Positions 48,501-58,514 are shown, counted from the stretch's first letter. The stretch: 64,000 bases of DNA from Ruminococcus sp. (GCA_017622925.1 JAGAQC010000076.1:1-64000); one strand, 5' to 3'. Notes: generated by a model not told the origin, from the letters alone. A program made the numbers and translations.

Positions 48501-50897
48501 TTACCAAGTCCAGTCGGAAAACTTTTTGGATACCGTAGACTTCATAGTTTCGCCCTTTTTCTTGCACGATTCGTTTACAGCGGCTATAATTATGAAAATG
48601 ATACCCACCGCAAGGAGATATACCCACCAACCGGCAGCGTTGAAGTATTTCTTTGTGGAAACGATCGTCATAATTACAAGCGATATAGACGACGCCGTGA
48701 ACCACGTTTTGCTCTTTACATAGAACGAAAGAACCAGTATTCCTGCCGTCACCGCAAGTACGAATATCCTGTTGAGCAGTTCGCCGTAAATAAGTCCGTC
48801 AAAGATAAGTCCCACAAACGAAAGAACGAAAACGATGGTAGATACGGTTTTTGAAGCTTCCTTGTGATTTCTCCAGATGTATTTGTACGCAACTCCCGAC
48901 AAAACCATTATCGCAAGAGTTATTTTACTGTTTATCATCGAGGAATCGGGATTTAGAAATGGACGGGCTATCGCCGCCATTGCCGTGAAAAATACGGAGA
49001 TCGAGAGAATCGCAGCCGCCGCGTCTTTTTTGGTATTTCTTTTAATAAATCCTGCAAGAAATACCGCGACAGACATAAGTCTCAAAAATAATGACGTCCT
49101 GTTAAATATTCCTATAGGGAGAGCCGCCGTCCATGAACTGAGCAGCAGCACGTCTATCTTGACGCGGTTATCGCTTTTGTAGACCAATGCCTCGGGGAAA
49201 ACCACTCTCGATGCGATTATAAGCAGTACAAACAGCGCAAACATGCAGTATCTTTCCATATCGGGACCATTGCTGAAATAATGCCTGAGTATATGGTCGG
49301 TCAGCGAAACAAGGCTTATAACAGAGCCTATAGCCGTAATGTTGCAGTTTGCGGAATAAGACACGATAAAGTGAAGAATACAAAGCGCGGCAATAACAAG
49401 GAAAAGCTCCGTATAATAGGTGTTGAACAGAAGCACTAATGCAGCCGCCGTCATTACGGAATAAATTACCGTCTGAGTTTGCAGCGGATGATGCGCATGG
49501 AGTTCAAAGGCAAACTTAGGCATATATAAGTAAAATGCCGCCATTGCAATGTAGATAAGAACAAGTCCGCCGTAGACAAGAGTTTTTATTTCCTTTGAAC
49601 CTGCGTCAAAAAATTCGTTGAACCTGTTGTTGACAAAGACAGCCGATATAAAAGGCATTATCGGAAGCGCAAGACCTGCCGCTGTCTGAATATCCCTTGA
49701 CCTGCTCATACAATGCCACGCAAGCGAAACAGTGACTGCGGCAGGCACGATAAGATTGACTGCAAAAAGCTCGCTGTTATCCGCAAGCAGCGATACGAAC
49801 GCGCCTACGACCATTCCGATAAACGAGATAACACGGACAGCCGTCTGATTCTTCGGCGAAAAAACGTTTATAATATATATCGCCATCGTTGCAAGGGCGA
49901 AAAAGAGCATTGAAGAATCCTTGCCGAACTCGTTTTCAAGCCTGCACGCAACGGTGAATGCAGTGTATATCCCGATAATATTGGAGAAAATGAACATCCA
50001 ACTCTGCTTTTTGTAAATGCCGTAGAAAATAAGCTGAGCAAGGACTATCCCAAGCACCGCAAATGTGTATATATCTGCGTTAAACGAATGAAATAAGACG
50101 TATGTTATTGAGATGAACTCAAATATAACAGCCGAAATATCGCCTATCATCACGACAGGTCTTTCAACGCTCGTTCCCTTCTGCGGTTTGAGCATGTGAA
50201 CGAGAGCCGTTATTATAAGCTGAACTGCCGCTGTTAAAACGGCAAATTCTCCGACGGTGTCGGTCAACTGAACGCATATAAATATCAAAGCTCCCGATAT
50301 AAAGGAGAATCCTGAATAATGAAACGCTGTATTTTTATAGATAGGAAAACCGATAAACGAAGCCGCCGCCGCGATAAGCATAATTACCGCTAAGAGTGCG
50401 CCCTTGCCGTCGCCGAAGAAGCTGAACCAACTGCCGAAAATTTTGTAATAGCCTGCCGTGGCGAACGATGTAATAGAAACAAGCGAGCCTATCATGTAAA
50501 ACGCAACGGAAGTACGTTCAAGACCTGCCGCCGCTTTCATAACGCCGCTTACGCCGAACGCAAGAGCCGCCGCCCCTGCAAGAGCGAAAATTCTGCCGCC
50601 GGGTTCCATTTTTACCCAGTTAGCAGCTACGAATGTAACGGCTGAAAGTATGATAAACGCCGTTCCTATAAGCAGCATTATCGTTGACGCGCTAAGTTTT
50701 TTCCTCGGCATCGGCGGTTTGACCTCCACAGGCTGATAGGAATACTGCGGAGTCTGCGTCGGATTTTGCATCGGATTCTGCGGCTGACGGGGCGTCTTAT
50801 TGTCCGAGCTTATCAGAAATACTATTCCGATTATGACCCCTGCCGGAACGCCTAAAAATATAAAACCGAAAATTATCACCATTATAATTCCTTCCAT
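48501..50897 (-). CDS. Large polytopic membrane protein, DUF2157-like N-terminus
   Basis: 798 residues with roughly twenty helices. A first helix is followed by a Pro/Gln-rich linker (QPQNPMQNPTQTPQ). The next region (IMLLIGTAFIILSAVTFVAANW) resembles the start of DUF2157 proteins, whose function is not established. No catalytic motif is visible. RBS AAGGAGG. It leads the operon with the histidine kinase and regulator, under a promoter with a strong palindrome (50930-50964). Confidence 0.65.
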   Translation of the reverse strand: MEGIIMVIIFGFIFLGVPAGVIIGIVFLISSDNKTPRQPQNPMQNPTQTPQYSYQPVEVKPPMPRKKLSASTIMLLIGTAFIILSAVTFVAANWVKMEPGGRIFALAGAAALAFGVSGVMKAAAGLERTSVAFYMIGSLVSITSFATAGYYKIFGSWFSFFGDGKGALLAVIMLIAAAASFIGFPIYKNTAFHYSGFSFISGALIFICVQLTDTVGEFAVLTAAVQLIITALVHMLKPQKGTSVERPVVMIGDISAVIFEFISITYVLFHSFNADIYTFAVLGIVLAQLIFYGIYKKQSWMFIFSNIIGIYTAFTVACRLENEFGKDSSMLFFALATMAIYIINVFSPKNQTAVRVISFIGMVVGAFVSLLADNSELFAVNLIVPAAVTVSLAWHCMSRSRDIQTAAGLALPIMPFISAVFVNNRFNEFFDAGSKEIKTLVYGGLVLIYIAMAAFYLYMPKFAFELHAHHPLQTQTVIYSVMTAAALVLLFNTYYTELFLVIAALCILHFIVSYSANCNITAIGSVISLVSLTDHILRHYFSNGPDMERYCMFALFVLLIIASRVVFPEALVYKSDNRVKIDVLLLSSWTAALPIGIFNRTSLFLRLMSVAVFLAGFIKRNTKKDAAAAILSISVFFTAMAAIARPFLNPDSSMINSKITLAIMVLSGVAYKYIWRNHKEASKTVSTIVFVLSFVGLIFDGLIYGELLNRIFVLAVTAGILVLSFYVKSKTWFTASSISLVIMTIVSTKKYFNAAGWWVYLLAVGIIFIIIAAVNESCKKKGETMKSTVSKKFSDWTW

Positions 50898-50929
50898 ATA
50901 AAAACCTCCTTATTTTGAATTTGATATTC

Positions 50930-50994
50930 AAGTCAACATCTGAAATTCTGTTTGATGTTGACTTAATTATACCGTTTTTTTCCTGAAATTTGAA
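50930..50994 (-). promoter_or_regulatory. Promoter with 11-bp-arm palindromic operator
   Basis: On the minus strand TTCAAA (50989-50994), 17 bp, TATAAT (50966-50971). Directly downstream, AAGTCAACATC and GATGTTGACTT (50930-50940, 50954-50964) form a perfect inverted repeat spanning the likely start point. No U-run follows, so an operator is more likely than a terminator. Confidence 0.6.
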
Positions 50995-51031
50995 GATGTC
51001 ATAAGTCACAAACACAGTGACAAATGTCACT

Positions 51032-52471
51032 TTATTGCTGTATCAGCTTTCTTATTTCGATGCCCTGCGATTCCGTAAGACTTTTGACCTTGTACCTTGA
51101 ACGGCTTTCACCGCTGAGCCATATAACTACATGGCACTTCCTGAAAAGCTTCTGAAAAATATTCTGCTTTATCTGCGCCATGACGACGTTTTCACGCCGC
51201 GCGATAACAGTGTGGAACGACGTTCCCTTTGAACATCTCAGGATAATTCTGTCGTCGTATACCGACAAGCCGCTTGTGCAAAGAGCGACCGTTTTCACCA
51301 TAGTAAGCCATGTAAGAGGAATTTCTGCCATTATTACAAGAAAAAGCGAAAGATCGGCTAAATTGGAAGGAAGCATATCCGCCGAGCGGTGCAGTAAGGC
51401 TGTTATAACGATGCCTGCCGCAGGAAGTCCCGCATAAGTGAAAAACGCCGTAAATCTCGGACGATATTTCAGTCTTCCGTCTCTCGGCAGGGACGGATAT
51501 TCGTTAATGCTGCCGAGACTTTTTTCACGGCTTATCGGCATAAGCACAGGCAAATGCGAATCGTAGCCGTATCCCGGACAGCTTATATTCACCGTTACCG
51601 CTCCGCAAAGCTTCATAATGAGATTCTGCCGCATATCAATGTAATTTATATGCTTTGTCATTATTCTGTGCCTGCGCCTTTTGACAAGTCCGAACGCAAC
51701 ATTTATGCAGTCCTTGTCGGCTGAAAGCTGAAAATGCGAATATCTCAGCAGATTCATAATAAACGAAAGCAGCCACGCTCCCATGAAAAACATTCCCGTC
51801 ATAGCCGCCGCCTTTGGGATACCGCTCAGAAGCTTTACGTAAATATGCTCAGCCTGCTCCGTGATACGGCTCATGGCGATAGAAAGAATGTCGTGGGCAA
51901 TGTCTCCTCCCTTGAAGAAAAACGCCGCAATATAGACTGCTCCCGAAAATCCGCTTGAAAAAAATACCGAAAAAAGCAGCACCGAAACAACGCTGGGCTT
52001 AGGCAGGCTTTTAAACGCCTTTTCTTTTTTTACATCGGGAATATGAGCCATTAAAGTCTCCCCTGCTCTTTGAGTTACCATAAGCTTCATATCCGCTGAC
52101 TTGAATAATCCTGCTCCCGTATCGCAGCGCACTGTCACCGCCCTTAAAGGCACGAGGTAAAATGGCGTTTCCGTTGACGCAGAACTGACCTTTTCAAACG
52201 GAATGGTACGTCTTATTTTAACAAGGAAGCCTTCGGTGTGTATTACAGCTTCGTCCGTAACGGTTATCTCCGAAAAATACCAGCGTATATAGCCGTAAAC
52301 AAGGATAACTCCCAAAACGGCTATGTCCATCCATGCGCCCTTGACCCACGCGTAAATTCCGGCAGGGTCAAAACGAAACACCGACACTCCTCGCAAAAGA
52401 GGAAAAATAAGCAGCCATATATTTTTCATTGAATAACGCAGAATGCGCAGGGGGTGTTCCCGACAGGTCAT
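51032..52471 (-). CDS. YdbT-like bacterial PH-domain membrane protein
   Basis: 479 residues with several bPH2 (DUF304) segments between helices. One has EGFLVKIRRTIPFEKVSS, another a KRRRHRIMTKHINYIDMRQ stretch, and a C-terminal one KCHVVIWLSGESRSRYKVKS. Pairs of such proteins (YdbS, YdbT) occur widely in Firmicutes and have been linked to resistance to certain bacteriocins. The start overlaps the preceding gene by four bases. Confidence 0.8.
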   Translation of the reverse strand: MTCREHPLRILRYSMKNIWLLIFPLLRGVSVFRFDPAGIYAWVKGAWMDIAVLGVILVYGYIRWYFSEITVTDEAVIHTEGFLVKIRRTIPFEKVSSASTETPFYLVPLRAVTVRCDTGAGLFKSADMKLMVTQRAGETLMAHIPDVKKEKAFKSLPKPSVVSVLLFSVFFSSGFSGAVYIAAFFFKGGDIAHDILSIAMSRITEQAEHIYVKLLSGIPKAAAMTGMFFMGAWLLSFIMNLLRYSHFQLSADKDCINVAFGLVKRRRHRIMTKHINYIDMRQNLIMKLCGAVTVNISCPGYGYDSHLPVLMPISREKSLGSINEYPSLPRDGRLKYRPRFTAFFTYAGLPAAGIVITALLHRSADMLPSNLADLSLFLVIMAEIPLTWLTMVKTVALCTSGLSVYDDRIILRCSKGTSFHTVIARRENVVMAQIKQNIFQKLFRKCHVVIWLSGESRSRYKVKSLTESQGIEIRKLIQQ

Positions 52472-52908
52472 GGCAGCTCCTTTCCCGAACCGTTTGCCAA
52501 ACGGATAAGTTCGTTGAAATCGTCATGCTTTAAAAAAAGAAGCCGAAGCTGTCCGCCGTAAACAAAAAGCACAAGGAAGTTCAGTCCCGTTCGCTTTGAA
52601 AACGGCGTTGTGACGGCGGCTGTATACTGAACAGTTGAAAGCTTGACTGATTTATGCGATCTGTAAACAACTCCGCTGCGCTTGGAAATGCTCTTTCCGT
52701 CGGTCTCATAGCTTAAAGCGGCAAAATACAGCGGCAGATAAACGCAGTCCGCAAAAATAACAGCCGTCAGAACTGCAATACCTATTATCGCAACAATGAT
52801 ATTTACAGGTATATAAAGCCTTACCGCCGCCATTATCAGCAGAGAAACGACCAAAACGCTCACTCTCATTGTAAGCAGAGCGTTTTTATCCGGCTTGAAT
52901 TTTTTCAT
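52468..52908 (-). CDS. YdbS-like bacterial PH-domain membrane protein
   Basis: 146 residues with two N-terminal helices (about 13-60) and one bPH2 domain (YETDGKSISKRSGVVYRSHK, TVQYTAAV). It is coupled to the YdbT-like gene by a 4-bp overlap. It is divergent from the symporter gene; a TATAAT lies at about 52963 on the minus strand but the -35 box is unclear. Confidence 0.8.
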   Translation of the reverse strand: MKKFKPDKNALLTMRVSVLVVSLLIMAAVRLYIPVNIIVAIIGIAVLTAVIFADCVYLPLYFAALSYETDGKSISKRSGVVYRSHKSVKLSTVQYTAAVTTPFSKRTGLNFLVLFVYGGQLRLLFLKHDDFNELIRLANGSGKELP

Positions 52909-53000
52909 TCCGACCTCCGAATTATCAGCAATTTACATACATAAATATATTATAACTCATTTTAAACAAAAAGTATACCTTTTTTTGTAAATTTTAAGGA

Positions 53001-53042
53001 GAATAATTATGATACTCGAAAGAATAATTATGATACTCGAAA
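53001..53042 (+). repeat. 21-bp tandem duplication of a translation start
   Basis: GAATAATTATGATACTCGAAA occurs twice in a row (given as the 21-bp units 53001-53021 and 53022-53042). Each copy carries an in-frame ATG (53009 and 53030). Only the first is next to the AAGGAG ribosome-binding site. Confidence 0.9.
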
Positions 53043-54280
53043 AAATCAACGGCTTCGTATGGGGCGGCGGACTTATATTCCTTCTTCTTTTCACGGGTAC
53101 GGTTTTAACGATACGCCTGAAATTTATTCAGCTCAGACTTCCGATACTGCTCTTAAAGAACGGCAAATCGCAGAATTCGGGTTTATCGCAGTTGAAAACC
53201 GTCTGCATGAGCCTTGGGACTACTATGGGTACGGGAAACATTGTCGGAGCAGCCTCCGCTCTTGCATTAGGCGGAGCAGGCTCGATATTCTGGATGTGGG
53301 TATCGGCTTTTCTCGGAATGAGCATAGTTTACGCCGAAAACGTGCTTTCCGCCAAATACAGCGATAAAACGCTTAAAGGTCCTATGGCGTATATTTCAAA
53401 GGGACTGGGCTTTCCTGCCCTCGGAGCAATATTTGCCGTCTTTTGCGTGCTTGCGTCTCTCGGCATGGGCGGTATGGTTCAAGTCAATACATTTACAGAA
53501 GCACTGGGAAACTGCACGGATTTCAGCCGACCTGTCGCCGCATTGGTGATATTTCTCTTAATTATGCTGACCGTTCACGGCGGCGGAGAACGTATCGGGA
53601 CAGCCGCGCAGTATCTTTTGCCTGCTGCTTCGGCTGCCTACGCCGCAGTATGTGTGGCAGCTATCGTCATCTACAAAGAACGGCTTCCCGAAGTTTTCCG
53701 CAGTATTTTCTCAGAAGCGTTCGATTTCAGATCGGCGGCAGGCGGAATATTCGGCTACGCCCTGTCCGTAGGCATTCGCCGTGGTATATTCTCCAACGAG
53801 GCAGGATTGGGCAGTTCCCCGATACTCCACAGCGCGGCAGAAACTTCTTCGCCGCACACTCAGGGACTTTGGAGCATGTTTGAAGTTTTTTTCGACACCA
53901 TTCTCTGCTGTACCCTTACGGCTGTTACGGTGCTGTGCGGTTCTGAAAGCTTTTCCGTTACGGAAGCGGTCTCCGCGGCTCTCGGTTCTTACAGCGATAC
54001 GTTTATAACAGCTGAACTCGGGATATTTGCATTCTGCACGGTCATAGGCTGGTACTACTGCGGTATGACCGCTTTCAGCCATATTTCAAAGGGACGGTAT
54101 ATCGGCATATTCGCCGCTGTCTACTCATGCTTCGCCGCTTCGGGCGCGATATTCTCCTCTGAGACCCTGTGGACGCTTTCCGATATTTTCAACGGACTTA
54201 TGGCTTTCCCGAATCTTTTGGCAATACTTCTTTTAATGCCGAAAATTAAAGACCATACGTCTAAAAATTCAAATGACTGA
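53009..54280 (+). CDS. Sodium:alanine/glycine symporter (AGCS family)
   Basis: 423 residues with about eleven helices. The AGCS signature GTGNIVGAASALALGGAG is clear, followed by FWMWVSAFLGMSIVYAEN and a second conserved region RRGIFSNEAGLGSSPI. It imports alanine or glycine with Na+. The start is the ATG at 53009, 7 bp after AAGGAG; a duplication gives a repeated MILE(R/K)I N-terminus, and the ATG at 53030 would match the normal family start. Monocistronic. Confidence 0.92.
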   Translation: MILERIIMILEKINGFVWGGGLIFLLLFTGTVLTIRLKFIQLRLPILLLKNGKSQNSGLSQLKTVCMSLGTTMGTGNIVGAASALALGGAGSIFWMWVSAFLGMSIVYAENVLSAKYSDKTLKGPMAYISKGLGFPALGAIFAVFCVLASLGMGGMVQVNTFTEALGNCTDFSRPVAALVIFLLIMLTVHGGGERIGTAAQYLLPAASAAYAAVCVAAIVIYKERLPEVFRSIFSEAFDFRSAAGGIFGYALSVGIRRGIFSNEAGLGSSPILHSAAETSSPHTQGLWSMFEVFFDTILCCTLTAVTVLCGSESFSVTEAVSAALGSYSDTFITAELGIFAFCTVIGWYYCGMTAFSHISKGRYIGIFAAVYSCFAASGAIFSSETLWTLSDIFNGLMAFPNLLAILLLMPKIKDHTSKNSND

Positions 54281-54347
54281 ATTTAGTACGACCTAACAAC
54301 TTTTTTTGGTCAATACTAACAATGTTGCATAGATTTTTTATTTACTA

Positions 54348-54376
54348 TTGACATATTATCTTTTTTTGGGTATAAT
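54348..54376 (+). promoter_or_regulatory. Sigma-A promoter of rnj
   Basis: TTGACA, 17 bp, TATAAT. This is a near-consensus promoter. Confidence 0.85.
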
Positions 54377-54382
54377 TATATT

Positions 54383-54665
54383 ATCTCAGTTTGTGACCGT
54401 GATTATTATTAAATTAATGAATTTATTGGCTATGCGCCATTAAAAAAGGCTCGGAATATAGTTTTATTCAATGCAGGAATTTAAGTTCAATAATATCGGG
54501 ATAAGACGTGAGACTATCGTTTCCGTTCTTATCTCTTGCTTTATTATCCCCATGAACCGTTGTATACAGCGGTTCTGAACATGATCTCTTTCATTCAAAC
54601 AAAAATCAAATTATTTTTTCCGAAGCCGATACATACAAAATTATATCCGATAAGGAGGAAATTCA
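54383..54665 (+). ncRNA. Long structured leader of the RNase J gene
   Basis: About 280 nt lie between the promoter and the GTG. They hold two nested inverted segments: GGGATAA with TTATCCC around an inner hairpin (about 54496-54554), and GAACCGTTG...CAGCGGTTC (about 54553-54575). I recognise no riboswitch class. It could be a 5' leader for autoregulation or a separate small RNA with read-through. Confidence 0.45.
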
Positions 54666-56501
54666 GTGAACGAAAACAATTCAGCCAAAACTCCACGCAG
54701 AAGCCATTCCGCCAAAAAAGAGGCGGCTTCACCCAAAAAAACACCAAGAACAGCTTCCGCAAAATCGACCTCGGCAAAGACAAAAGCCGTTGCTGACGCC
54801 CCCAAGCAGAAAAGAACTCGTCAGCAATCAAAGGAAATGAGAAAAACGCCCGTCAGGATAATCCCACTGGGCGGACTTAACGAGATCGGCAAGAACATGA
54901 CTGTATTCGAGTGTTCTAACGATATGTTCATACTCGACTGCGGTCTTGCTTTCCCCGACGCCGATATGCCCGGAGTGGACATCGTTATCCCCGATTTCAC
55001 CTACGTTGAACGTAATGCAGACAAAATACGCGGCATTGTTATAACTCACGGTCACGAAGATCATATCGGCGGACTTGCCTACCTGCTCAAAAAAGTCAAC
55101 GTGCCTGTCTATGCCACACGCCTTACAATAGGTCTTATCGAGGGCAAGCTTAAAGAGCAGGGCATTCTCAATATGGTCAAGCTGAACATAGTTGAACCGA
55201 GAAAAACCGTTAAAATGGGCTGCATGGCGGTAGAGTTCATCAAGGTGAACCATTCTATCCCCGACGCCGTGGGAATGGCTATCCATACCCCTGCGGGCGT
55301 TATCGTCCACACGGGCGATTTTAAGGTAGACTACTCCCCTATCGACGGAAATATAATAGATATTGCGCGATTCGGCGAACTCGGCAGCAAAGGCGTACTC
55401 GCTCTTATGGCGGACTCCACAAACGCCGAAAGAACCGGCTTCACACGCTCCGAACGCACTGTAGGCGAATCCTTTGACCGCCTGTTCAAAAAAGCCGAGG
55501 GCAAACGCATTATAATCGCAACGTTTTCGTCAAATATCCACCGTGTTCAGCAGATAATCAATGCCGCCGAACGATACGGAAGAAAAGTCGCGGTATTCGG
55601 CAGAAGCATGGTAAACGTCATCAATACGGCTATAGAGCTGGGCTACCTCGAAGTGCCTGATAACCTTATTATAGACATCGAAATGATGAACCGATACGAA
55701 AACGAACGCATTGTCCTTATAACCACGGGAAGTCAGGGCGAGCCTATGTCCGCCCTTACTCGCATGGCTATGAACGAACACAGGAAAGTCAACATCACTC
55801 CTATGGACTTCATTATCATTTCCGCCACGCCTATCCCCGGCAACGAAAAATACGTCACAAGAGTTGTCAACGAGCTTATGAAATCGGGCGCGGAAGTAGT
55901 TTATGAAGCAATGTACGAAGTCCACGTTTCGGGACACGCCTGTCAGGAGGAGCTTAAACTCATGCAGGCTCTTACTAAGCCTAAGTTTTTCATTCCCGTA
56001 CACGGCGAATACAAGCACCTTCAAAAACATGCCGACCTTGCCGTACAAATGGGAATGGCTCGTGAAAACGTGATAATTGCCGAAATAGGCAACGTTATCG
56101 AAACGGACGGCGTTTCCATGAAGATAGTATCGCAAGTACCCTCGGGACGCATTCTCGTTGACGGTCTCGGCGTGGGCGACGTAGGTTCTATAGTCCTCAG
56201 AGACAGAAAACACCTTGCTCAGGACGGTCTTATAATAATCGTTATCGGTATCGAGAGGGCTGCAAACGAAGTTGTCGCAGGACCTGATATTATTTCACGA
56301 GGTTTTGTGTACGTCCGTGAATCGGAGGAGCTTTTCGTACAGGCGAAGAACGTTCTGAACAACACTCTTGCCAACTGCTCATACTCCGAAATGCGCGAGT
56401 GGAATACGCTCAAAGGCAAGCTTCGGGATGCGCTTTCCGATTATATCTACCAGCAAACCAGACGCAGCCCGATGATACTGCCTATTATCATGGAGCTGTA
56501 A
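54666..56501 (+). CDS. rnj: Ribonuclease J
   Basis: 611 residues. This is a metallo-beta-lactamase/beta-CASP exo- and endoribonuclease that matures rRNA and degrades mRNA. A basic, Ser/Lys/Thr-rich tail of about 58 residues precedes the catalytic domain, which starts at RIIPLGGLNEIGKNM. The zinc motif ITHGHEDHIGG, HTGDFKVD and ADSTNAERTGFT follow, then the beta-CASP region (ITTGSQGEP, VSGHACQEEL, PVHGEYKHL). The start is GTG, well placed after AAGGAGG. The charged N-terminal extension is longer than in Bacillus RNase J and may bind RNA or partners. Confidence 0.95.
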   Translation: MNENNSAKTPRRSHSAKKEAASPKKTPRTASAKSTSAKTKAVADAPKQKRTRQQSKEMRKTPVRIIPLGGLNEIGKNMTVFECSNDMFILDCGLAFPDADMPGVDIVIPDFTYVERNADKIRGIVITHGHEDHIGGLAYLLKKVNVPVYATRLTIGLIEGKLKEQGILNMVKLNIVEPRKTVKMGCMAVEFIKVNHSIPDAVGMAIHTPAGVIVHTGDFKVDYSPIDGNIIDIARFGELGSKGVLALMADSTNAERTGFTRSERTVGESFDRLFKKAEGKRIIIATFSSNIHRVQQIINAAERYGRKVAVFGRSMVNVINTAIELGYLEVPDNLIIDIEMMNRYENERIVLITTGSQGEPMSALTRMAMNEHRKVNITPMDFIIISATPIPGNEKYVTRVVNELMKSGAEVVYEAMYEVHVSGHACQEELKLMQALTKPKFFIPVHGEYKHLQKHADLAVQMGMARENVIIAEIGNVIETDGVSMKIVSQVPSGRILVDGLGVGDVGSIVLRDRKHLAQDGLIIIVIGIERAANEVVAGPDIISRGFVYVRESEELFVQAKNVLNNTLANCSYSEMREWNTLKGKLRDALSDYIYQQTRRSPMILPIIMEL

Positions 56502-56534
56502 GCATTACGAATCAAAAGCGGGGTGTTTTGAGAA

Positions 56535-58514
56535 GTGAAGAAAAAGTTTCCGATCGTTGCGCTGCTGGTTATTGCAGCAATACTTTCAAGTCAGTTGTTT
56601 GTTTCGCTGTCGCTTTTTGAATACAACAGGTTATACGGCATTATCGGAATGACGTCCGCGGCTGTTCTTGCGGTCGTGCTTTTGATCCTGTATGCGGTAT
56701 TCTCAAGGAACTCTATACGCCATATAACTAAAATGAATACGCACCTCGAAAACTCCGCTGCCGAGTACATGAACACCCTGCCTGCCCCCATTGCCGTTAT
56801 AGGCGCGGAGGGCAAGCTCGTATGGTACAACAGCGCATTCACCGATAAAATATGCGGCGGCTGCGATGTTTACGGCATGAATTTCGAGGAATGCGTAAAG
56901 CTCAGCATCAAAGTCCTTACCGAAAACGGCTCGGCTGTATGTCATGTGAACGACTCGATATATAAGGTCGTGTACGAGGAATTTTCCGAAAATGACATTA
57001 CTTTTCTTATAACTTACTTTCAGGACGAAACAAAGTATTTCAACCTGAAAAAAAGCTCCGAAGAATCTCACCCCAACGTTGTAATTATAACCATAGACAC
57101 CTACGATGAAATAATGCAGAACGCCAAGGAAAGCGAAAAAGCCATTGCTTCTGTTGAAATAGAGCAGCTTATCGAGCGTTTCATGAGCAGCACCAACGGC
57201 TTTATCAAGAAAACCTCTCCAAACACATTCTATGCGGTCATTGAACGCCGACACCTTGAAGAAAAAATCAAGTCGAAATTCAAGATACTCGATCTGGCAA
57301 GAAACATAAAAATCGCAGGAAAATATCCCCTCACCCTTTCGATAGGCGTTGGAGAGGGCGCGTCGTCCCTTGAGGAAAGCGAAAAGATCGCCCGTCAATG
57401 TCTCGATATGGCTTTGGGACGGGGCGGCGATCAGGCTGTTATTAAAACCGACAGCGGATACCGATTCTTCGGCGGAGTTTCCAAGGGCGTTGAAAAAATG
57501 TCACGCACCAAAACACGTATTATAGCCAACGCAATGCAGGACATCATCATGGATTCCGATAAGGTCTACATAATGGGTCACCGCTTCGGCGACCTTGATT
57601 CGGTCGGAGCTTCGTGCGGACTTGCAGGTGCGCTGAGACTTCTGGGCAAGGAAGTCCATATTGTCGCCGACCGCTCAAAAAATCTTGCGGTAAACCTCAT
57701 TGATATGGTTGAGGAGCAGGCAGGTCAGGGGTTGTTTATTTCCCCGTCAGCCGCATTACAGACGGTCACGGACAGCGATCTGCTCATTATCGTTGACATA
57801 CACAACAAGGATTTCATTGAAAGCCGTGAATTATACGAGCTTTGCCGTCAGGTCGTCGTTATAGACCACCACAGAAAAACTGTCAACTATATCGACAATG
57901 CCGTTATCTTCCACCACGAACCCTATGCCTCGTCTGCTTCGGAAATGGTGACTGAGATAATACAATATTTCAGATTCAGCGGCGATGACAAGCTCCCCTC
58001 TTACTGCGCAGAAGCTCTGCTTTCGGGAATTATGCTCGATACAAAGAATTTCGTTATGCGGACAGGCGTGCGAACCTTTGAAGCGGCGGCTTTCCTTAAA
58101 AAATCGGGCGCAGACACGGTCGCTGTAAAGCTGCTGTTCTCCAATTCCTTTGAAGCTTACAAGCGTAAGGCGCAGATAGTTTCGGCGGCAAAAATACATC
58201 GTAACTGCGCTGTCGCAATAGCGGATTTCAAGTCCGATGACATAAGAATAGTCGCTCCGCAGGCGGCGGACGAGCTTCTCAATATCACTGACGTTGACGC
58301 TTCGTTCGTTATCTACAAAACGAATAATGTTGCGAATATATCCGCGCGTTCGCTCGGAGCTACCAACGTTCAGGTAATTATGGAAAAGCTCGGCGGCGGC
58401 GGTCATCAGACAATGGCGGCTGCTCAGCTCACCGACAAAACGCTTTCAGAAGCCGAAGAACTGCTTATCGAAGCTATTGACAGCCGTGAAGAAGAACTTG
58501 AAAACGACGACTGA
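56535..58514 (+). CDS. gdpP: Cyclic-di-AMP phosphodiesterase GdpP
   Basis: 659 residues. Two N-terminal helices (about 5-55), a PAS domain (about 80-160, PAPIAVIGAEGKLVWYN), a degenerate GGDEF domain (about 175-310), then DHH and DHHA1 domains (about 335-650) with GHRFGDLDSVGASCG, VVVIDHHRKT and GGGGHQTMAAA. It hydrolyses c-di-AMP at the membrane and so affects potassium and wall homeostasis. The start is GTG. It lies 33 bp after rnj and precedes rplI and dnaB, a conserved Firmicutes order. Confidence 0.95.
   Translation: MKKKFPIVALLVIAAILSSQLFVSLSLFEYNRLYGIIGMTSAAVLAVVLLILYAVFSRNSIRHITKMNTHLENSAAEYMNTLPAPIAVIGAEGKLVWYNSAFTDKICGGCDVYGMNFEECVKLSIKVLTENGSAVCHVNDSIYKVVYEEFSENDITFLITYFQDETKYFNLKKSSEESHPNVVIITIDTYDEIMQNAKESEKAIASVEIEQLIERFMSSTNGFIKKTSPNTFYAVIERRHLEEKIKSKFKILDLARNIKIAGKYPLTLSIGVGEGASSLEESEKIARQCLDMALGRGGDQAVIKTDSGYRFFGGVSKGVEKMSRTKTRIIANAMQDIIMDSDKVYIMGHRFGDLDSVGASCGLAGALRLLGKEVHIVADRSKNLAVNLIDMVEEQAGQGLFISPSAALQTVTDSDLLIIVDIHNKDFIESRELYELCRQVVVIDHHRKTVNYIDNAVIFHHEPYASSASEMVTEIIQYFRFSGDDKLPSYCAEALLSGIMLDTKNFVMRTGVRTFEAAAFLKKSGADTVAVKLLFSNSFEAYKRKAQIVSAAKIHRNCAVAIADFKSDDIRIVAPQAADELLNITDVDASFVIYKTNNVANISARSLGATNVQVIMEKLGGGGHQTMAAAQLTDKTLSEAEELLIEAIDSREEELENDD

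Noticed and set aside
54383-54665. 6S RNA or another known small RNA
   Set aside because: The region lacks the long rod with a central bubble expected of 6S RNA and matches no riboswitch class I know.
55530-56213. 227-residue minus-strand frame opposite rnj
   Set aside because: Antisense shadow of a strongly conserved gene.
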